A stretch of 64,000 nt of DNA. Origin: Thermohalobaculum sp963700775 (GTDB taxonomy: Bacteria; Pseudomonadota; Alphaproteobacteria; Rhodobacterales; Rhodobacteraceae). The notes under the pieces are model-generated. The model saw only the letters and a program-made list of their open reading frames with translations, was not told the origin of the DNA and did not search any database. Position numbers and translations under genes: made by a program. The stretch covers positions 1 through 64,000 of the forward strand of contig CAVOYU010000004.1 of NCBI GenBank assembly GCA_963700775.1, in the 5' to 3' direction. Numbering within the stretch: position 1 is the first letter of the stretch; every line of letters begins with the position of its first letter. Shown one piece after another: positions 8,324 through 16,586 of this stretch.

Positions 8324-9115
8324 ATGCCGCGCTACAAGCTCACCCTCGAATACCATGGCGGCCCCTTCGTCGGCTGGCAGCGGCAGGAGAACGGCCGCTC
8401 GGTGCAGGCGGCGCTGGAGCAGGCCCTGCGGGCGCTGGACCCGGAGGTGCCGTCGATCGCCGGGGCCGGGCGCACCGATGCGGGGGTGCATGCCACCGGG
8501 CAGGTGGCCCATTGCGACATGGCCCGGGACTGGGACCCGTTCCGCCTCGCCGAGGCGGTCAACTGGCACCTGAAGCCCGAGCCGGTGGCGGTGCTGGCGG
8601 CCGAGCGGGTGGCCGACGACTTCCACGCCCGCTTCAGCGCCACGGGCCGGCGCTACCTTTACCGGGTGGTCTGCCGCCGGGCGCCGCTGGCGCTGGAGCG
8701 CGGGCTCGCCTGGCGGGTCGGGCACGACCTCGACGCCGCGGCGATGCAGGCGGCGGCGGACCTGCTGGTGGGGCGGCACGACTTCACCACCTTCCGCTCG
8801 GCCCAGTGCCAGGCGGCGAGCCCGGTCAAGACGCTCGACGCGTTCCGGGTCGAGCGCGTCGGCGCGGAAATCCGGTTCCGGCTGGCGGCGCGGTCGTTCC
8901 TGCACAACCAGGTCCGCAGCCTCGTCGGCACGCTGGAGCGGGTCGGGGCGGGCAAGTGGCAGGTGGCGCAGGTGGCCGGGGCGCTGGCCGCCCGCGACCG
9001 CGCCGCCTGCGGGCCGGTGGCGCCGCCGGACGGGCTCTACCTGACCGAGGTGGTCTACGGCGAGGCGCGCGAGGATGCGGGCGCCGGGGCCCTGCGCAAG
9101 GCCCCTCAAGGTTGA
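8324..9115 (+). CDS. truA: tRNA pseudouridine(38-40) synthase TruA
   Basis: 263 residues, normal length. It isomerises U38, U39 and U40 in the anticodon arm of tRNAs. The sequence begins PRYKLTLEYHGGPFVGWQRQ, and the catalytic loop AGAGRTDAGVHATGQVAH carries the active-site Asp (RTDAGVHA). FHARFSATGRRYLYRV and FLHNQVRSLVGTL are the other diagnostic blocks. It is divergent from the ycjX-like gene, with about 100 bases between. RHS debris begins about 220 bases after its stop, so this gene marks the left edge of the variable region. Confidence 0.97.
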   Translation: MPRYKLTLEYHGGPFVGWQRQENGRSVQAALEQALRALDPEVPSIAGAGRTDAGVHATGQVAHCDMARDWDPFRLAEAVNWHLKPEPVAVLAAERVADDFHARFSATGRRYLYRVVCRRAPLALERGLAWRVGHDLDAAAMQAAADLLVGRHDFTTFRSAQCQAASPVKTLDAFRVERVGAEIRFRLAARSFLHNQVRSLVGTLERVGAGKWQVAQVAGALAARDRAACGPVAPPDGLYLTEVVYGEAREDAGAGALRKAPQG

Positions 9116-9154
9116 GAAGGAATTTAAACCTTTGATTTCATTGGAAAGCAAGAA

Positions 9155-9937
9155 ATGGGGGGTGTGAGCACATGGGCGCCGGACGCGCGCCCGCGCGCAC
9201 CGGCACGCACCGGGGACCGCCAGCGCGCCCGCGCGATCCGGCTGCGGATCCCCATCGGGCGGCGAAATAATCTGCAAGCGAGCGAGAGACCCCGCCGGCG
9301 CCGCGGCGCCGTCCCGCCATGCGACCACATCCTCCGGCCGGCGCTGGCCACCGACGCCACCGGCGCGGTGGTCTGGGCCGCGCGCTACCGCCCCTTCGGC
9401 GGCATCGACGCGGTCGCCGTCGACACCGGGGCGGTCGGGCAGGACATCCGCTTCCCCGGCCAGTGGTTCCAGGCCGAGACCGGGCTGCACCAGAACTGGA
9501 TGCGGGACTACGACCCGACGACGGGGCGCTACCTGGAGGCCGACCCGCTGGGGCTGGTCGATGGGGCGAGTGTGTATGGGTATGCGAAAGGCAACCCATT
9601 GGCTTGGATCGACCTGACCGGTACGCGATGCTGGAAGTACAGTCGTGGTGACGGCAACACCTACATCCAGTGCGATGGTCAGAGCACCTACTGCCCGTCG
9701 GGAGACTGTGCTGCACGAGACCCGATCGAGAACAATACCGAATTTGCGCAATGCAAGTCAGAGTGCATGGACTTACTCGACCTTGAAAACTTGAACGAGT
9801 TTCGTGCCGGCTGCATGGCCCTTGGGTCCACTGTTGGTTTCGTTACCGAATTGGGGCGGATAACAGGACTGCCGACAGGTTACTTATGCGCAACAACCTA
9901 CTGCGAGGCAAAGTGTCGCAAGCAGTGTGGGTTATGA
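9155..9937 (+). CDS. RHS core end with an 11-cysteine variable C-terminal tail (candidate toxin tip 1)
   Basis: The frame is open from 9155, but RHS similarity only begins near 9340 (ATDATGAVVWAARYRPFGG), so the first 60 or so codons are probably not coding and no clear start exists. It continues through LHQNWMRDYDPTTGRYLEADPLGLVDGASVYGYA and ends with WIDLTG, the RHS core boundary. After that comes an unrelated tail of about 105 residues with 11 cysteines (RCWKYSRGDG..., YCEAKCRKQC at the end) and lower GC. In RHS/polymorphic-toxin systems this tail is the effector and the next gene its immunity protein. The tail's activity is not recognised. The stop overlaps the next ATG (ATGA). The 5' part of the RHS gene is missing, so this is likely a displaced tip. 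Confidence 0.7.
   Translation: MGGVSTWAPDARPRAPARTGDRQRARAIRLRIPIGRRNNLQASERPRRRRGAVPPCDHILRPALATDATGAVVWAARYRPFGGIDAVAVDTGAVGQDIRFPGQWFQAETGLHQNWMRDYDPTTGRYLEADPLGLVDGASVYGYAKGNPLAWIDLTGTRCWKYSRGDGNTYIQCDGQSTYCPSGDCAARDPIENNTEFAQCKSECMDLLDLENLNEFRAGCMALGSTVGFVTELGRITGLPTGYLCATTYCEAKCRKQCGL
9336..9586 (+). repeat. RHS core-end direct repeat, copy 1
   Basis: 251 bases nearly identical to 10411-10661 (offset exactly 1075, about 11 mismatches by eye, no gaps). It encodes the conserved RHS segment from ATDATGAVVWAARY to VYGYA. The similarity ends just before each variable tail, as expected for cassettes exchanged by recombination in the core. Confidence 0.92.
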
Positions 9938-10101
9938 CAGGGAACCCAATGCGAAAGTTCTTTCTATGGGCGACTGTGCCGGGGATCATATGCGGAGAGC
10001 TTCTGATTCATTTCCTCGGCTTTCCACTTGGACTTGCCGCCTTTTCGGTAGGAATATTCGCTGCAATTATTGTGTATCTGCGGCTCTCAGATCGGTCGTA
10101 G
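9934..10101 (+). CDS. Small two-helix membrane protein, candidate immunity protein for RHS tip 1
   Basis: 55 residues from ATG 9934, overlapping the RHS tail stop by four bases (ATGA), which implies translational coupling. The protein is almost entirely two hydrophobic helices (FFLWATVPGIICGELLIHFLG and LGLAAFSVGIFAAIIVYLRL) with basic ends (MRK, RLSDRS). Position directly after a variable RHS tail is the classical place of an immunity gene, and a membrane immunity protein suggests a membrane- or periplasm-acting tip. No family is recognised. Base composition is AT-richer than the surroundings, like the toxin tail. Confidence 0.6.
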   Translation: MTGNPMRKFFLWATVPGIICGELLIHFLGFPLGLAAFSVGIFAAIIVYLRLSDRS

Positions 10102-10139
10102 TGAGTGCGGGCTCTTTTGGGTGGTTCGGTTGATCCTAG

Positions 10140-10995
10140 GAGAAGGCCGGGCGCTTCGTCGCCGTCGAGGTCAACGGCACGGCCGAGGGCCAGTACCTCT
10201 ACAACGCCCTCGGCCAGCAGGTGTGGCGCAGCGCCTTCGCCGGCGGCGCCTCGGAGGTCACCCTCTCGGTGCACGACCTCGCCGGCAACCGGATCGCCGA
10301 GCACGACCAGACGGGGGCGGTGCTCCGCGAGTACATCTGGCTCGACGGGCGGCCCTTGGCCATCGTCGAGGGCGGGCAGACCTTCTGGCTGCATACCGAC
10401 CATATCGGCCGGCCGGTGCTGGCGACCGACGCCACCGGCGCGGTGGTCTGGGCGGCGCGCTACCGCCCCTTCGGCGGCATCGACGCGGTCGCCGTCGACA
10501 CCGGGGCGGTCGGGCAGGACATCCGCTTCCCCGGCCAGTGGTTCCAGAGCGAGACCGGGCTGCACCAGAACTGGATGCGGGACTACGACCCGACGATAGG
10601 GCGATACCTGCAGGCCGACCCGCTGGGGCTGGTCGATGGGGCGAGCGTCTATGGGTATGCGCGGCAGAAGTCCGCTAGTCTACTTCGATCCGACCGGGTT
10701 GGCGGGCGAGAAAAACAAGAAATATAAGAAGCCAGAGAATCCGAATAAGAAGAAGGGTGCCGACGAACGAGGCCCAAAGGGCGATCGCGAACGGAACGTT
10801 GGGCACCCAAAGGGCGAAGAGCATAGCCGTAGACCAAAGGGAGGCCCGAAAGTCCACTTTTGCGGAGAAAGCTGCCTTGAGGAAATTGGAGTAGGAATTG
10901 CGGTCACAGGCGTCGTCTGCGTGTGTGTCGTAGCACCATATCTCTGCGTTCCTGCGTCGATAATGGGGGGTGCTGGTGTCGCTGCCGGCTTCTAA
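10140..10995 (+). pseudogene. Displaced RHS core end with variable tail (tip 2), frameshifted
   Basis: RHS similarity begins immediately after an in-frame TAG at 10137-10139: EKAGRFVAVEVNGTAEG, then YLYNALGQQVWRS, HDLAGNRIAEHD and HTDHIGRPVLATD, through to DPLGLVDGASVYGYA. At about 10665-10675 the frame must shift by one base (CGGCAGAAGTCCG) to recover SPLVYFDPTGLAG, the RHS boundary. The tail that follows is Lys/Pro/Gly-rich (GEKNKKYKKPENPNKKKG), contains ERNVGHPKGEEHSRRPKG, and ends with a Cys-containing hydrophobic stretch. No start codon context is evident, so it is a silent tip unless it recombines into a complete rhs gene. Confidence 0.75.
10411..10661 (+). repeat. RHS core-end direct repeat, copy 2
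   Basis: Second copy of the 251-base repeat at 9336-9586. Differences are scattered and mostly at third codon positions. High GC here contrasts with the AT-richer tails on either side. Confidence 0.92.
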
Positions 10996-11010
10996 GATCG
11001 GGAACCGACA

Positions 11011-11508
11011 ATGATTGGAACACTCAGCAGTAGTGAGGCGGATGAACTCTTCGAGTCCCTGAAGGGTCGCTCCTCATCGGAAGTGGTCGCGAGATTGGCG
11101 ACAACCCAGATCGGGAGCGACCCAACCCTCCGGAATGCTTTCGCTGAGCGTTCTGACGAGAATCATGCGTGGTATTTGCTCGGAAGTGCTTTGGAAGAAC
11201 TGGGCCACCAACCCTGCGTCGCTAGGTGTTTCAGGAATGCCTTCCTTGCTTGCAGAGACGATGCTGATGCGTACGTGGCATATTCAAATGCCGAAGAGGA
11301 CAACCAAAAAGTCATCGATGAGCTGGAAGTTGGAATAAAATTTGCACCAGACCCGAGGGTAATGTTCAATTTGTCAAATTCATACATTCACGCTGGAAAA
11401 CTATCTGACGCTGAAAGAATATTGAAGATGATAAAGAAGGACTGGGACAACTATGAAAAGGTGCGAGAGAACTTAAGTATCATTTTCGCTCGTAGGAAGC
11501 GCCCTTGA
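11011..11508 (+). CDS. TPR-like helical protein, candidate immunity protein for RHS tip 2
   Basis: 165 residues, soluble, no signal peptide. The start MIGTLSSSEADELFESL lies 15 bases after the tip-2 stop. The middle and C-terminal parts have TPR-like helix pairs (AWYLLGSALEELGHQPCVARCFRNAF; VMFNLSNSYIHAGKLSDAERILKMI). Base composition is clearly lower in GC than the RHS core, and codon use is unlike its neighbours, typical of horizontally acquired toxin/immunity cargo. Its place right after an RHS variable tail argues for an immunity role; the specific family is not recognised. Confidence 0.65.
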   Translation: MIGTLSSSEADELFESLKGRSSSEVVARLATTQIGSDPTLRNAFAERSDENHAWYLLGSALEELGHQPCVARCFRNAFLACRDDADAYVAYSNAEEDNQKVIDELEVGIKFAPDPRVMFNLSNSYIHAGKLSDAERILKMIKKDWDNYEKVRENLSIIFARRKRP

Positions 11509-11533
11509 GTGTACAGAGGGGGTATTTGCCTGA

Positions 11534-11785
11534 CGGTGCCACTCCGAGACCAAGCAGGGCTCGGCGACGCTGCGCGACGTGCTCTACGGCTATTCCTTGC
11601 GCGACAACCTGACCTCGGCCGCGGACCAGCTCGACCCCACCGAGGATGTGGGCTACGGCTACGACCCGCGCCAGATTCTGGAGAGCGCGACCGGGCCCTG
11701 GGGGACGCTGGCCTGGGCCTATGACCCGGTCGGCAACCGGGCGTCCGAGACGCTGACCCCGCCGGGCGGCGGCGCCGCCATGACT
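11534..11785 (+). pseudogene. RHS core fragment 3 (YD-repeat region)
   Basis: An open stretch of about 80 codons encodes ETKQGSATLRDVLYGYSLRDNL, VGYGYDPRQILESATG and LAWAYDPVGNRASETLTPP, standard YD/RHS repeats that belong upstream of the core end in an intact rhs gene. It is preceded by an in-frame TGA at 11531-11533 and loses similarity after the PPGGG at about 11775, so both ends are broken. It is out of order relative to tips 1 and 2, which shows rearrangement of an old rhs locus. Confidence 0.75.
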
Positions 11786-11840
11786 TCGCGGGAACAATGT
11801 CACAACCTCATCGGCCGGGCTGGCCCGGCCGCCTCGCCGG

Positions 11841-12791
11841 TCAGGGTGCCGCCACCGCCGCGTCGGCGCGGCGCGGGGCGATGGCGACGGCGCCGGCGGC
11901 GATGATCAGGGCGAGGCCGGCGAGGCCGGTGCCGGTGGGCACCTGGCCCCAGAGCGTGGCCGAGACGATCGCCGCCCAGACCAGGTAGGAATAGTCGAAC
12001 ACCGCCACCGAGGCGTTCTCGCCCATCTGGTAGCCCCGCGTCAGCAGGCCGGCGCCGAGGATCGACGAGAGCCCGAGGGCGGCGGAGAGCAGCAGCATCT
12101 CGGTCTCGACCGGGCTCGGCGGGACGAACAGCACTTCCGGCGCGCCGGCCGCGACCCCGGCCGCCCCGGCCCAGATCGCCGTGGCGACGCCCGCGAGCCC
12201 CAGCAGCAGGAAACCGGCGATGCTCCAGAACAGCAGCGCGCAGGCGTCCTCGTCGCGGCAGTGGCGGTTGGTGACCAGGATCGAGCCGGCATTGACCGCG
12301 CCGGCCGCCACCGGCACCAGCGCCAGCGGGTCGACGGTGCCGCCGACGCCCACCGCCAGCGCCGCGCCGCCGAAGCCGAGCGCCACGGTCAGCCACAGGC
12401 GCCGGTCGGCGACGCCGGTGCCGGCGAGGCGCAGGCAGACCGCGACCCAGACCGGGGTGGTGAAGAACCCGGCTGCCGCCTGGCCGAAGGGGATCAGCGG
12501 CAGCACCGCGAAATAGGCGCCGAGCGCCAGCACGCTGAGCCCGGTGCGCAGCGCCACCGCCCCGGCGGCACGCGGCAGGATGCGCTGCCACGAGCCGAAC
12601 ATCACCGCGACCGCGAAGGCGACCGGCAGCATCAGCGCCGCGCGGATGGCCTGGAACTGCCAGATCGACATGTCGCTGGCGACGAAGGGCGCGAAGCTGT
12701 CGGTCAGGGCGAACAGGCCCTGGGCGAAGACGACCAGAATGGCGGCGGCTGTCCCAGAGCCGACGCCGAGCCGGAGGTACCAGTCCCTCAT
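11841..12791 (-). CDS. EamA/DMT-family membrane transporter (first of two)
   Basis: 316 residues with ten hydrophobic segments in two five-helix halves, the drug/metabolite transporter fold. Recognisable EamA elements are the N-terminal helix ILVVFAQGLFALTDSFAPFV, the GQAAAGFFTTPVWVAVCLRL segment closing the first half, and DYSYLVWAAIVSATLWGQVPTG near the end. It shares plan and local sequence with the next gene (FTTPVWVA versus FTSPIWVA; IWQFQAIRAALMLPVA versus LWQFHMLRSAMVVPVA), so the two are paralogues from a duplication. Transported substrate unknown; members export amino acids or metabolites. Convergent with the RHS remnant. Confidence 0.88.
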   Translation of the reverse strand: MRDWYLRLGVGSGTAAAILVVFAQGLFALTDSFAPFVASDMSIWQFQAIRAALMLPVAFAVAVMFGSWQRILPRAAGAVALRTGLSVLALGAYFAVLPLIPFGQAAAGFFTTPVWVAVCLRLAGTGVADRRLWLTVALGFGGAALAVGVGGTVDPLALVPVAAGAVNAGSILVTNRHCRDEDACALLFWSIAGFLLLGLAGVATAIWAGAAGVAAGAPEVLFVPPSPVETEMLLLSAALGLSSILGAGLLTRGYQMGENASVAVFDYSYLVWAAIVSATLWGQVPTGTGLAGLALIIAAGAVAIAPRRADAAVAAP

Positions 12792-12888
12792 CGCGCATGC
12801 GCCCCGAGCGATTGCCCCGTGGTTCCGGCCCCGGTCCCAGCCCGGCGGCCGGCTCCGTCCGGCTTAGGCGGCGATGGTTAGCGAAAGG

Positions 12889-13821
12889 TTAAGGAACTGG
12901 TCGGGCGGCCTCGTCGGATCGGGCGCCGGACCAGATGGCGAGCGCCCCGGCGACGACGATCAGGCCCATGCCGAGGGCGGTGCGCACGTCGACCAGGTCG
13001 CCCCAGACGATCCAGGCGAAGAACGGCGCCCAGAACAGGAAGCTGAAGTCGAACAGGCCCATGACGCTCGACGCCCCGGCCTTGTAGCCCTGGGCCATGC
13101 AGCCGGTGGCGACGATCCCGGAAAGACCGATCACGAACACCGCCGCCGCCTGGCCCCAGCCGACCGGCTGCCAGGGCAGGGTCGCGAACTCGGTGCCGGG
13201 CAGGCCCTCGAGCGCCGGGGCGAGCGCCGGCAGCAGGGCGAGCCCGGCCAGCCCGGCCAGGAATAGGAACAGGAACTGCCACACCGCGAGGCAGACCGCG
13301 GTCTCGGCCATGCAGTACTGGCGCACCCAGATCACGCTCATGGCCCAGGAGGCGCCGCCCGCGACGGCCACCAGCGCCATCGGCTTGACCGGCCCGGCGC
13401 CGACGCCGAGCACCAGGCAGACCCCGGCGAAGCCGACCACCGCGCCGAGGATGCGCCGCGGCCCCACCCGTTCGCGGAAGATCAGCGCCGAGAGCAGCGC
13501 GACCCAGATCGGCGAGGTGAAGAAACCGGCCGCGGTCTGGGCGATGCCGACCGAGGGCAGGGCCGCGAAATACATCATCAGACCGGCCATGCCGAACAGG
13601 CTCCGGACCATCACATGGCGCGGCGCGGCCGGGCGCAGGCTGCGGCCCTGGCCGATCAGCGCGGCGAAGCCGGCGGCCACCGGGACCACCATCGCCGAGC
13701 GCAGCATGTGGAACTGCCAGAGGCCGATGTCGCGCGAGAGGCCGGTGACGAAATTGTCCGAGAGCGCGATCAGCGAGGTGCCGCCGACGATCCACAGGGC
13801 GCCGAGGGTGGTTGGGTTCAT
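12889..13821 (-). CDS. EamA/DMT-family membrane transporter (second of two)
   Basis: 310 residues from ATG 13821 (MNPTTLGALWIVGGTSLIALSDNFVTGL), chosen over the upstream in-frame starts because GGAG lies a suitable distance away and the EamA similarity begins here. Ten transmembrane segments; paralogue of the downstream gene, which begins about 100 bases after this stop. The loop GIAQTAAGFFTSPIWVALLSALIFRERVGPRR is a strong EamA signature. Substrate unknown. The tandem pair may work together or be redundant. Divergent from the acyl-CoA ligase gene. Confidence 0.88.
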   Translation of the reverse strand: MNPTTLGALWIVGGTSLIALSDNFVTGLSRDIGLWQFHMLRSAMVVPVAAGFAALIGQGRSLRPAAPRHVMVRSLFGMAGLMMYFAALPSVGIAQTAAGFFTSPIWVALLSALIFRERVGPRRILGAVVGFAGVCLVLGVGAGPVKPMALVAVAGGASWAMSVIWVRQYCMAETAVCLAVWQFLFLFLAGLAGLALLPALAPALEGLPGTEFATLPWQPVGWGQAAAVFVIGLSGIVATGCMAQGYKAGASSVMGLFDFSFLFWAPFFAWIVWGDLVDVRTALGMGLIVVAGALAIWSGARSDEAARPVP

Positions 13822-13965
13822 GCGCCGCCGGCTCCGACGAGTCGCGGCCAGATGCCGCCGCCGCAAATTGACCGCGGCGCCTGGCTGGCGCAAGCATGCA
13901 CTTCACATTCGGGAACCGGATGGTAAATCAATGTCAGACAAATGGACCGGCAGGGAGACGTGCGC

Positions 13966-15606
13966 ATGCTGGGGCTGATGCAGGACTGGCCGCTGAGGGT
14001 GTCGGCGATCATCGACCATGCCGCGAAGTACCATGCCAGCCGGCCGGTCGTCGGCCGCTCGGTCGAGGGGCCGATCGTCCGCTCGACCTGGGACGAGGTT
14101 CACCGGCGGGCGCTGCGGCTCGCGCAGGCGCTGGGCCGGCTGGGGGTGAAGCCCGGCGAGGTCGTGGGCTGCATGGCCTGGAACACGGTCAGGCACATGG
14201 AGGTCTGGTACGGGGTACCGGGCGCGGGGGCGGTGCTGCATTCGCTGAACCCGCGGCTTTCGCGCGAGCAGCTGATCTACATCATCAACCACGCCGAGGA
14301 CCGCTGGATCTTCTGCGACGCGGATCTGGTGCCGGTTCTCGAGGGGCTGGCCGACGACCTGCCGCTGGTCCGGGGATACGTGGTGATGACCGACCGGGCG
14401 CATATGCCCGAGACCGGTCTGCCGAACCTGCACTGCTACGAGGAGATCGTCGCTGCCGAGACGGGCGATGCCGGCTGGGTGGCGGGCGACGAACGGGCCG
14501 CTTGCGGCATCTGCTACACCTCCGGCACCACCGGCGAGCCGAAGGGGGTGGTCTACTCGCACCGCTCGAACGTGCTCCACGCCATGGTCTTCGCCCAGAC
14601 GGACATGCTGGGGCTGTCCTGCAACGACACGCTGATGCCGGTGGTGCCGCTGTTCCATGCCAATGGCTGGTCGACCGGCTTCTCGTCGCCGCTCGCGGGT
14701 TGCGGCATGGTGCTGCCGGGGCGCCAGCTCGACCCGGCGAGCCTATGCGAGATGCTGGGCAACGGGGTGACCATCACCGCGGCGGTGCCGACCGTGTGGC
14801 TGATGCTGCTGACCCATCTGCGCGAGAACGGGCTGAAGCTGCCGGATCTCGACCGGGTGGTGATCGGCGGCTCGTCCTGCCCGAAGGCGGTGATCGAGGC
14901 GTTCCAGGACGAGTTCGGGGTCCGCGTGATCCACGCCTGGGGCATGACCGAGACCTCGCCGCTCGGCACCCTCTGCTCGTTCAAGCCCGAGGTGATGGTG
15001 CGCGACGCCGCCGGGCGGCTCGAGACCCAGCTCACCGTCGGCCACCCGCCCTTCACGGTCGACCTCGCGATCCGCGACGACGACGGCGGGATGCTGCCCT
15101 GGGACGGCAAGACGCAGGGCAGGCTGCTGATCCGCGGCCCGGGCATCGTGCGCCGCTATCTGAAGCAGGAGAGGGATGTGGCCGACGCCGAGAACTGGTT
15201 TGACACCGGGGATGCCGCCACCATCGACCCGATCGGCTACGTGCGGATCACCGACCGGTTCAAGGACGTGATCAAGTCGGGCGGCGAGTGGATCAGCTCG
15301 ATCGAGATGGAGAACTTCGCGCTCGGCCACCCGGACGTGGCCGAGGCGGCGGCCATTGGCGTCCCGCACCCGAAATGGGACGAGCGGCCGGTGCTGGTGG
15401 TGGTCCCGCGAAAGGGCAAGCGGCCGCCCGCAGAGGAAATCATCGACCGGCTCAGGCCGCATTTCGCCAAGTGGCAGCTTCCGGACGACGTGATCTATGT
15501 GGACGAGATCCCCCACACGGCGACCGGCAAGATCTCGAAGCTGAAGCTCAGGCAGATGCTGGACGGAATGGGATACAGGCTGCCGGATCAGCGGGAAGCA
15601 GGCTGA
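13966..15606 (+). CDS. Fatty acyl-CoA ligase (AlkK-like, AMP-forming)
   Basis: 546 residues from ATG 13966 (MLGLMQDWPLRVSAIIDHAAKYH), preceded by GGGAG; an ATG at 13942 is in frame but less likely. Adenylate-forming enzymes activate a carboxylic acid with ATP to an acyl-AMP and then the CoA thioester. Motifs present are A3 CYTSGTTGEPKGVVYSHRS, A5 HAWGMTETSPLG, A7 WFDTGDAATIDPIGYVRITDR, A8 FKDVIKSGGEWISS, and the catalytic Lys in HTATGKISKLKLR. The N terminus resembles medium-chain fatty acid:CoA ligase AlkK. Substrate is probably a medium- or long-chain fatty acid, by similarity only. Divergent from the EamA pair. Confidence 0.92.
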   Translation: MLGLMQDWPLRVSAIIDHAAKYHASRPVVGRSVEGPIVRSTWDEVHRRALRLAQALGRLGVKPGEVVGCMAWNTVRHMEVWYGVPGAGAVLHSLNPRLSREQLIYIINHAEDRWIFCDADLVPVLEGLADDLPLVRGYVVMTDRAHMPETGLPNLHCYEEIVAAETGDAGWVAGDERAACGICYTSGTTGEPKGVVYSHRSNVLHAMVFAQTDMLGLSCNDTLMPVVPLFHANGWSTGFSSPLAGCGMVLPGRQLDPASLCEMLGNGVTITAAVPTVWLMLLTHLRENGLKLPDLDRVVIGGSSCPKAVIEAFQDEFGVRVIHAWGMTETSPLGTLCSFKPEVMVRDAAGRLETQLTVGHPPFTVDLAIRDDDGGMLPWDGKTQGRLLIRGPGIVRRYLKQERDVADAENWFDTGDAATIDPIGYVRITDRFKDVIKSGGEWISSIEMENFALGHPDVAEAAAIGVPHPKWDERPVLVVVPRKGKRPPAEEIIDRLRPHFAKWQLPDDVIYVDEIPHTATGKISKLKLRQMLDGMGYRLPDQREAG

Positions 15607-15698
15607 GAATCGAGCGAATGCCCGGCAGCCCGGCGTGCCACCCGCCATGGCGCGCGGAGCAGCAACAGTTCAGGAAGGCGGCATTTCGCCGGGCCGGC

Positions 15699-15803
15699 TC
15701 ACGCGCGGCCGTAGATCATCACCCCAAGCCCGATCATGAGGGCAAGAACGGCGATGGTGATCTCGGACGGGTCGCGCAATGCCGCGTACATTGTTTCAAT
15801 CAT
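15699..15803 (-). CDS. 34-residue single-span membrane peptide
   Basis: ATG 15803 is preceded by GGAGG at ideal spacing, which is the main evidence that this very short frame is translated. The peptide begins MIETMYAALRD, has one transmembrane helix (ITIAVLALMIGLGVMIYG) and ends GRA-stop. N-terminal negative charges and C-terminal Arg suggest the C terminus is cytosolic, though this is weak. It lies in the gap after the acyl-CoA ligase on the opposite strand. No family is recognised. Small one-helix proteins of this kind are often regulators or subunits of membrane complexes; function unknown. Confidence 0.55.
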   Translation of the reverse strand: MIETMYAALRDPSEITIAVLALMIGLGVMIYGRA

Positions 15804-16027
15804 TGGAAGCCTCCAGCAGGTTGCAATAGCGGCCCCTCTTTCAATCCAAGGTTGCCACGGGATTATGTCTGATTTTTGGCCTGCTTGAGTAAAATTTCCG
15901 CGATCGGTCCCAACAGATCATCGCCCGCCTGACCGGGGAAGCTCGCAGCCTCCGCCACTTGCGGATGGGCGGCTACCGCCTCCCTCTCAGGCACGGTAGC
16001 CGCTGGGCTAGGCCGCTTGCGGCGGCG

Positions 16028-16489
16028 TCAGCGGCCGATCTCGTAGACGAAATCGTAGGCGCTGCCCTTGGCGTCGCGGGCGTGAAGCTTCATTTCGCCC
16101 GTCGCGTGGGCATAGGCGCCGGTGCCGCCGGTGATCGCGAGCACGGAATCGCCGGCGTCGTAGAACGGCCCGGCGACGGTGATCTGGCCGTCGGACAGCG
16201 TCAGGGTCCAGAAACACTCCCATGCCTTGCCGGCGACCGTGCGCACGCACCAGCCATTGTTGGTGCCGACCTGCTTGGCATCGGCCTCGTCATAGATATC
16301 GTTGGCGAAGGTGAGGATGTCGCCGGCGCTGTCGCCCGCGGCACCGATATCGGTCACGGCGTCGGTCGTCGCGCGCTCGACCACGGCGATGGTCAGGGCT
16401 TCCGCTGCGGCAGGCCCGGACGACAGGCCAACGGAAATGGCCGCCGCTGCCAGCAGCGACGGCACGGCCGCATTCTTGAACAAAGTCAT
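16028..16489 (-). CDS. Secreted allene-oxide-cyclase-barrel-like protein
   Basis: 153 residues from ATG 16489, with a Sec signal peptide (FKNAAVPSLLAAAAISVGL, cleavage after AAAEA). The mature protein contains GTNNGWCVRTVAGKAWECFWTLTL, DGQITVAGPFYD and LAITGGTGAYAHATGEMKL, the pattern of the dirigent/allene oxide cyclase-like beta barrel found in some bacterial secreted proteins. Two cysteines (GWCVRT, WECFW) may form a disulfide. No catalytic role can be assigned from sequence; bacterial members are mostly uncharacterised. It stands alone, with about 100 bases to the dehalogenase stop upstream. Confidence 0.7.
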   Translation of the reverse strand: MTLFKNAAVPSLLAAAAISVGLSSGPAAAEALTIAVVERATTDAVTDIGAAGDSAGDILTFANDIYDEADAKQVGTNNGWCVRTVAGKAWECFWTLTLSDGQITVAGPFYDAGDSVLAITGGTGAYAHATGEMKLHARDAKGSAYDFVYEIGR

Positions 16490-16586
16490 CTTGGTATCCC
16501 CCAAGCCGCGCTCCCCCAATGGGAGTCGCGGCCGGAGCCCATGATAGCGGCGGGTTGGCGCGCGCGGAAGCGGTACCCCGGAACGG

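Noticed and set aside
11841..13821. The two EamA exporters as recent duplicates worth a separate report
   Set aside because: Only local similarity is seen and tandem EamA genes are common; no anomaly beyond paralogy.
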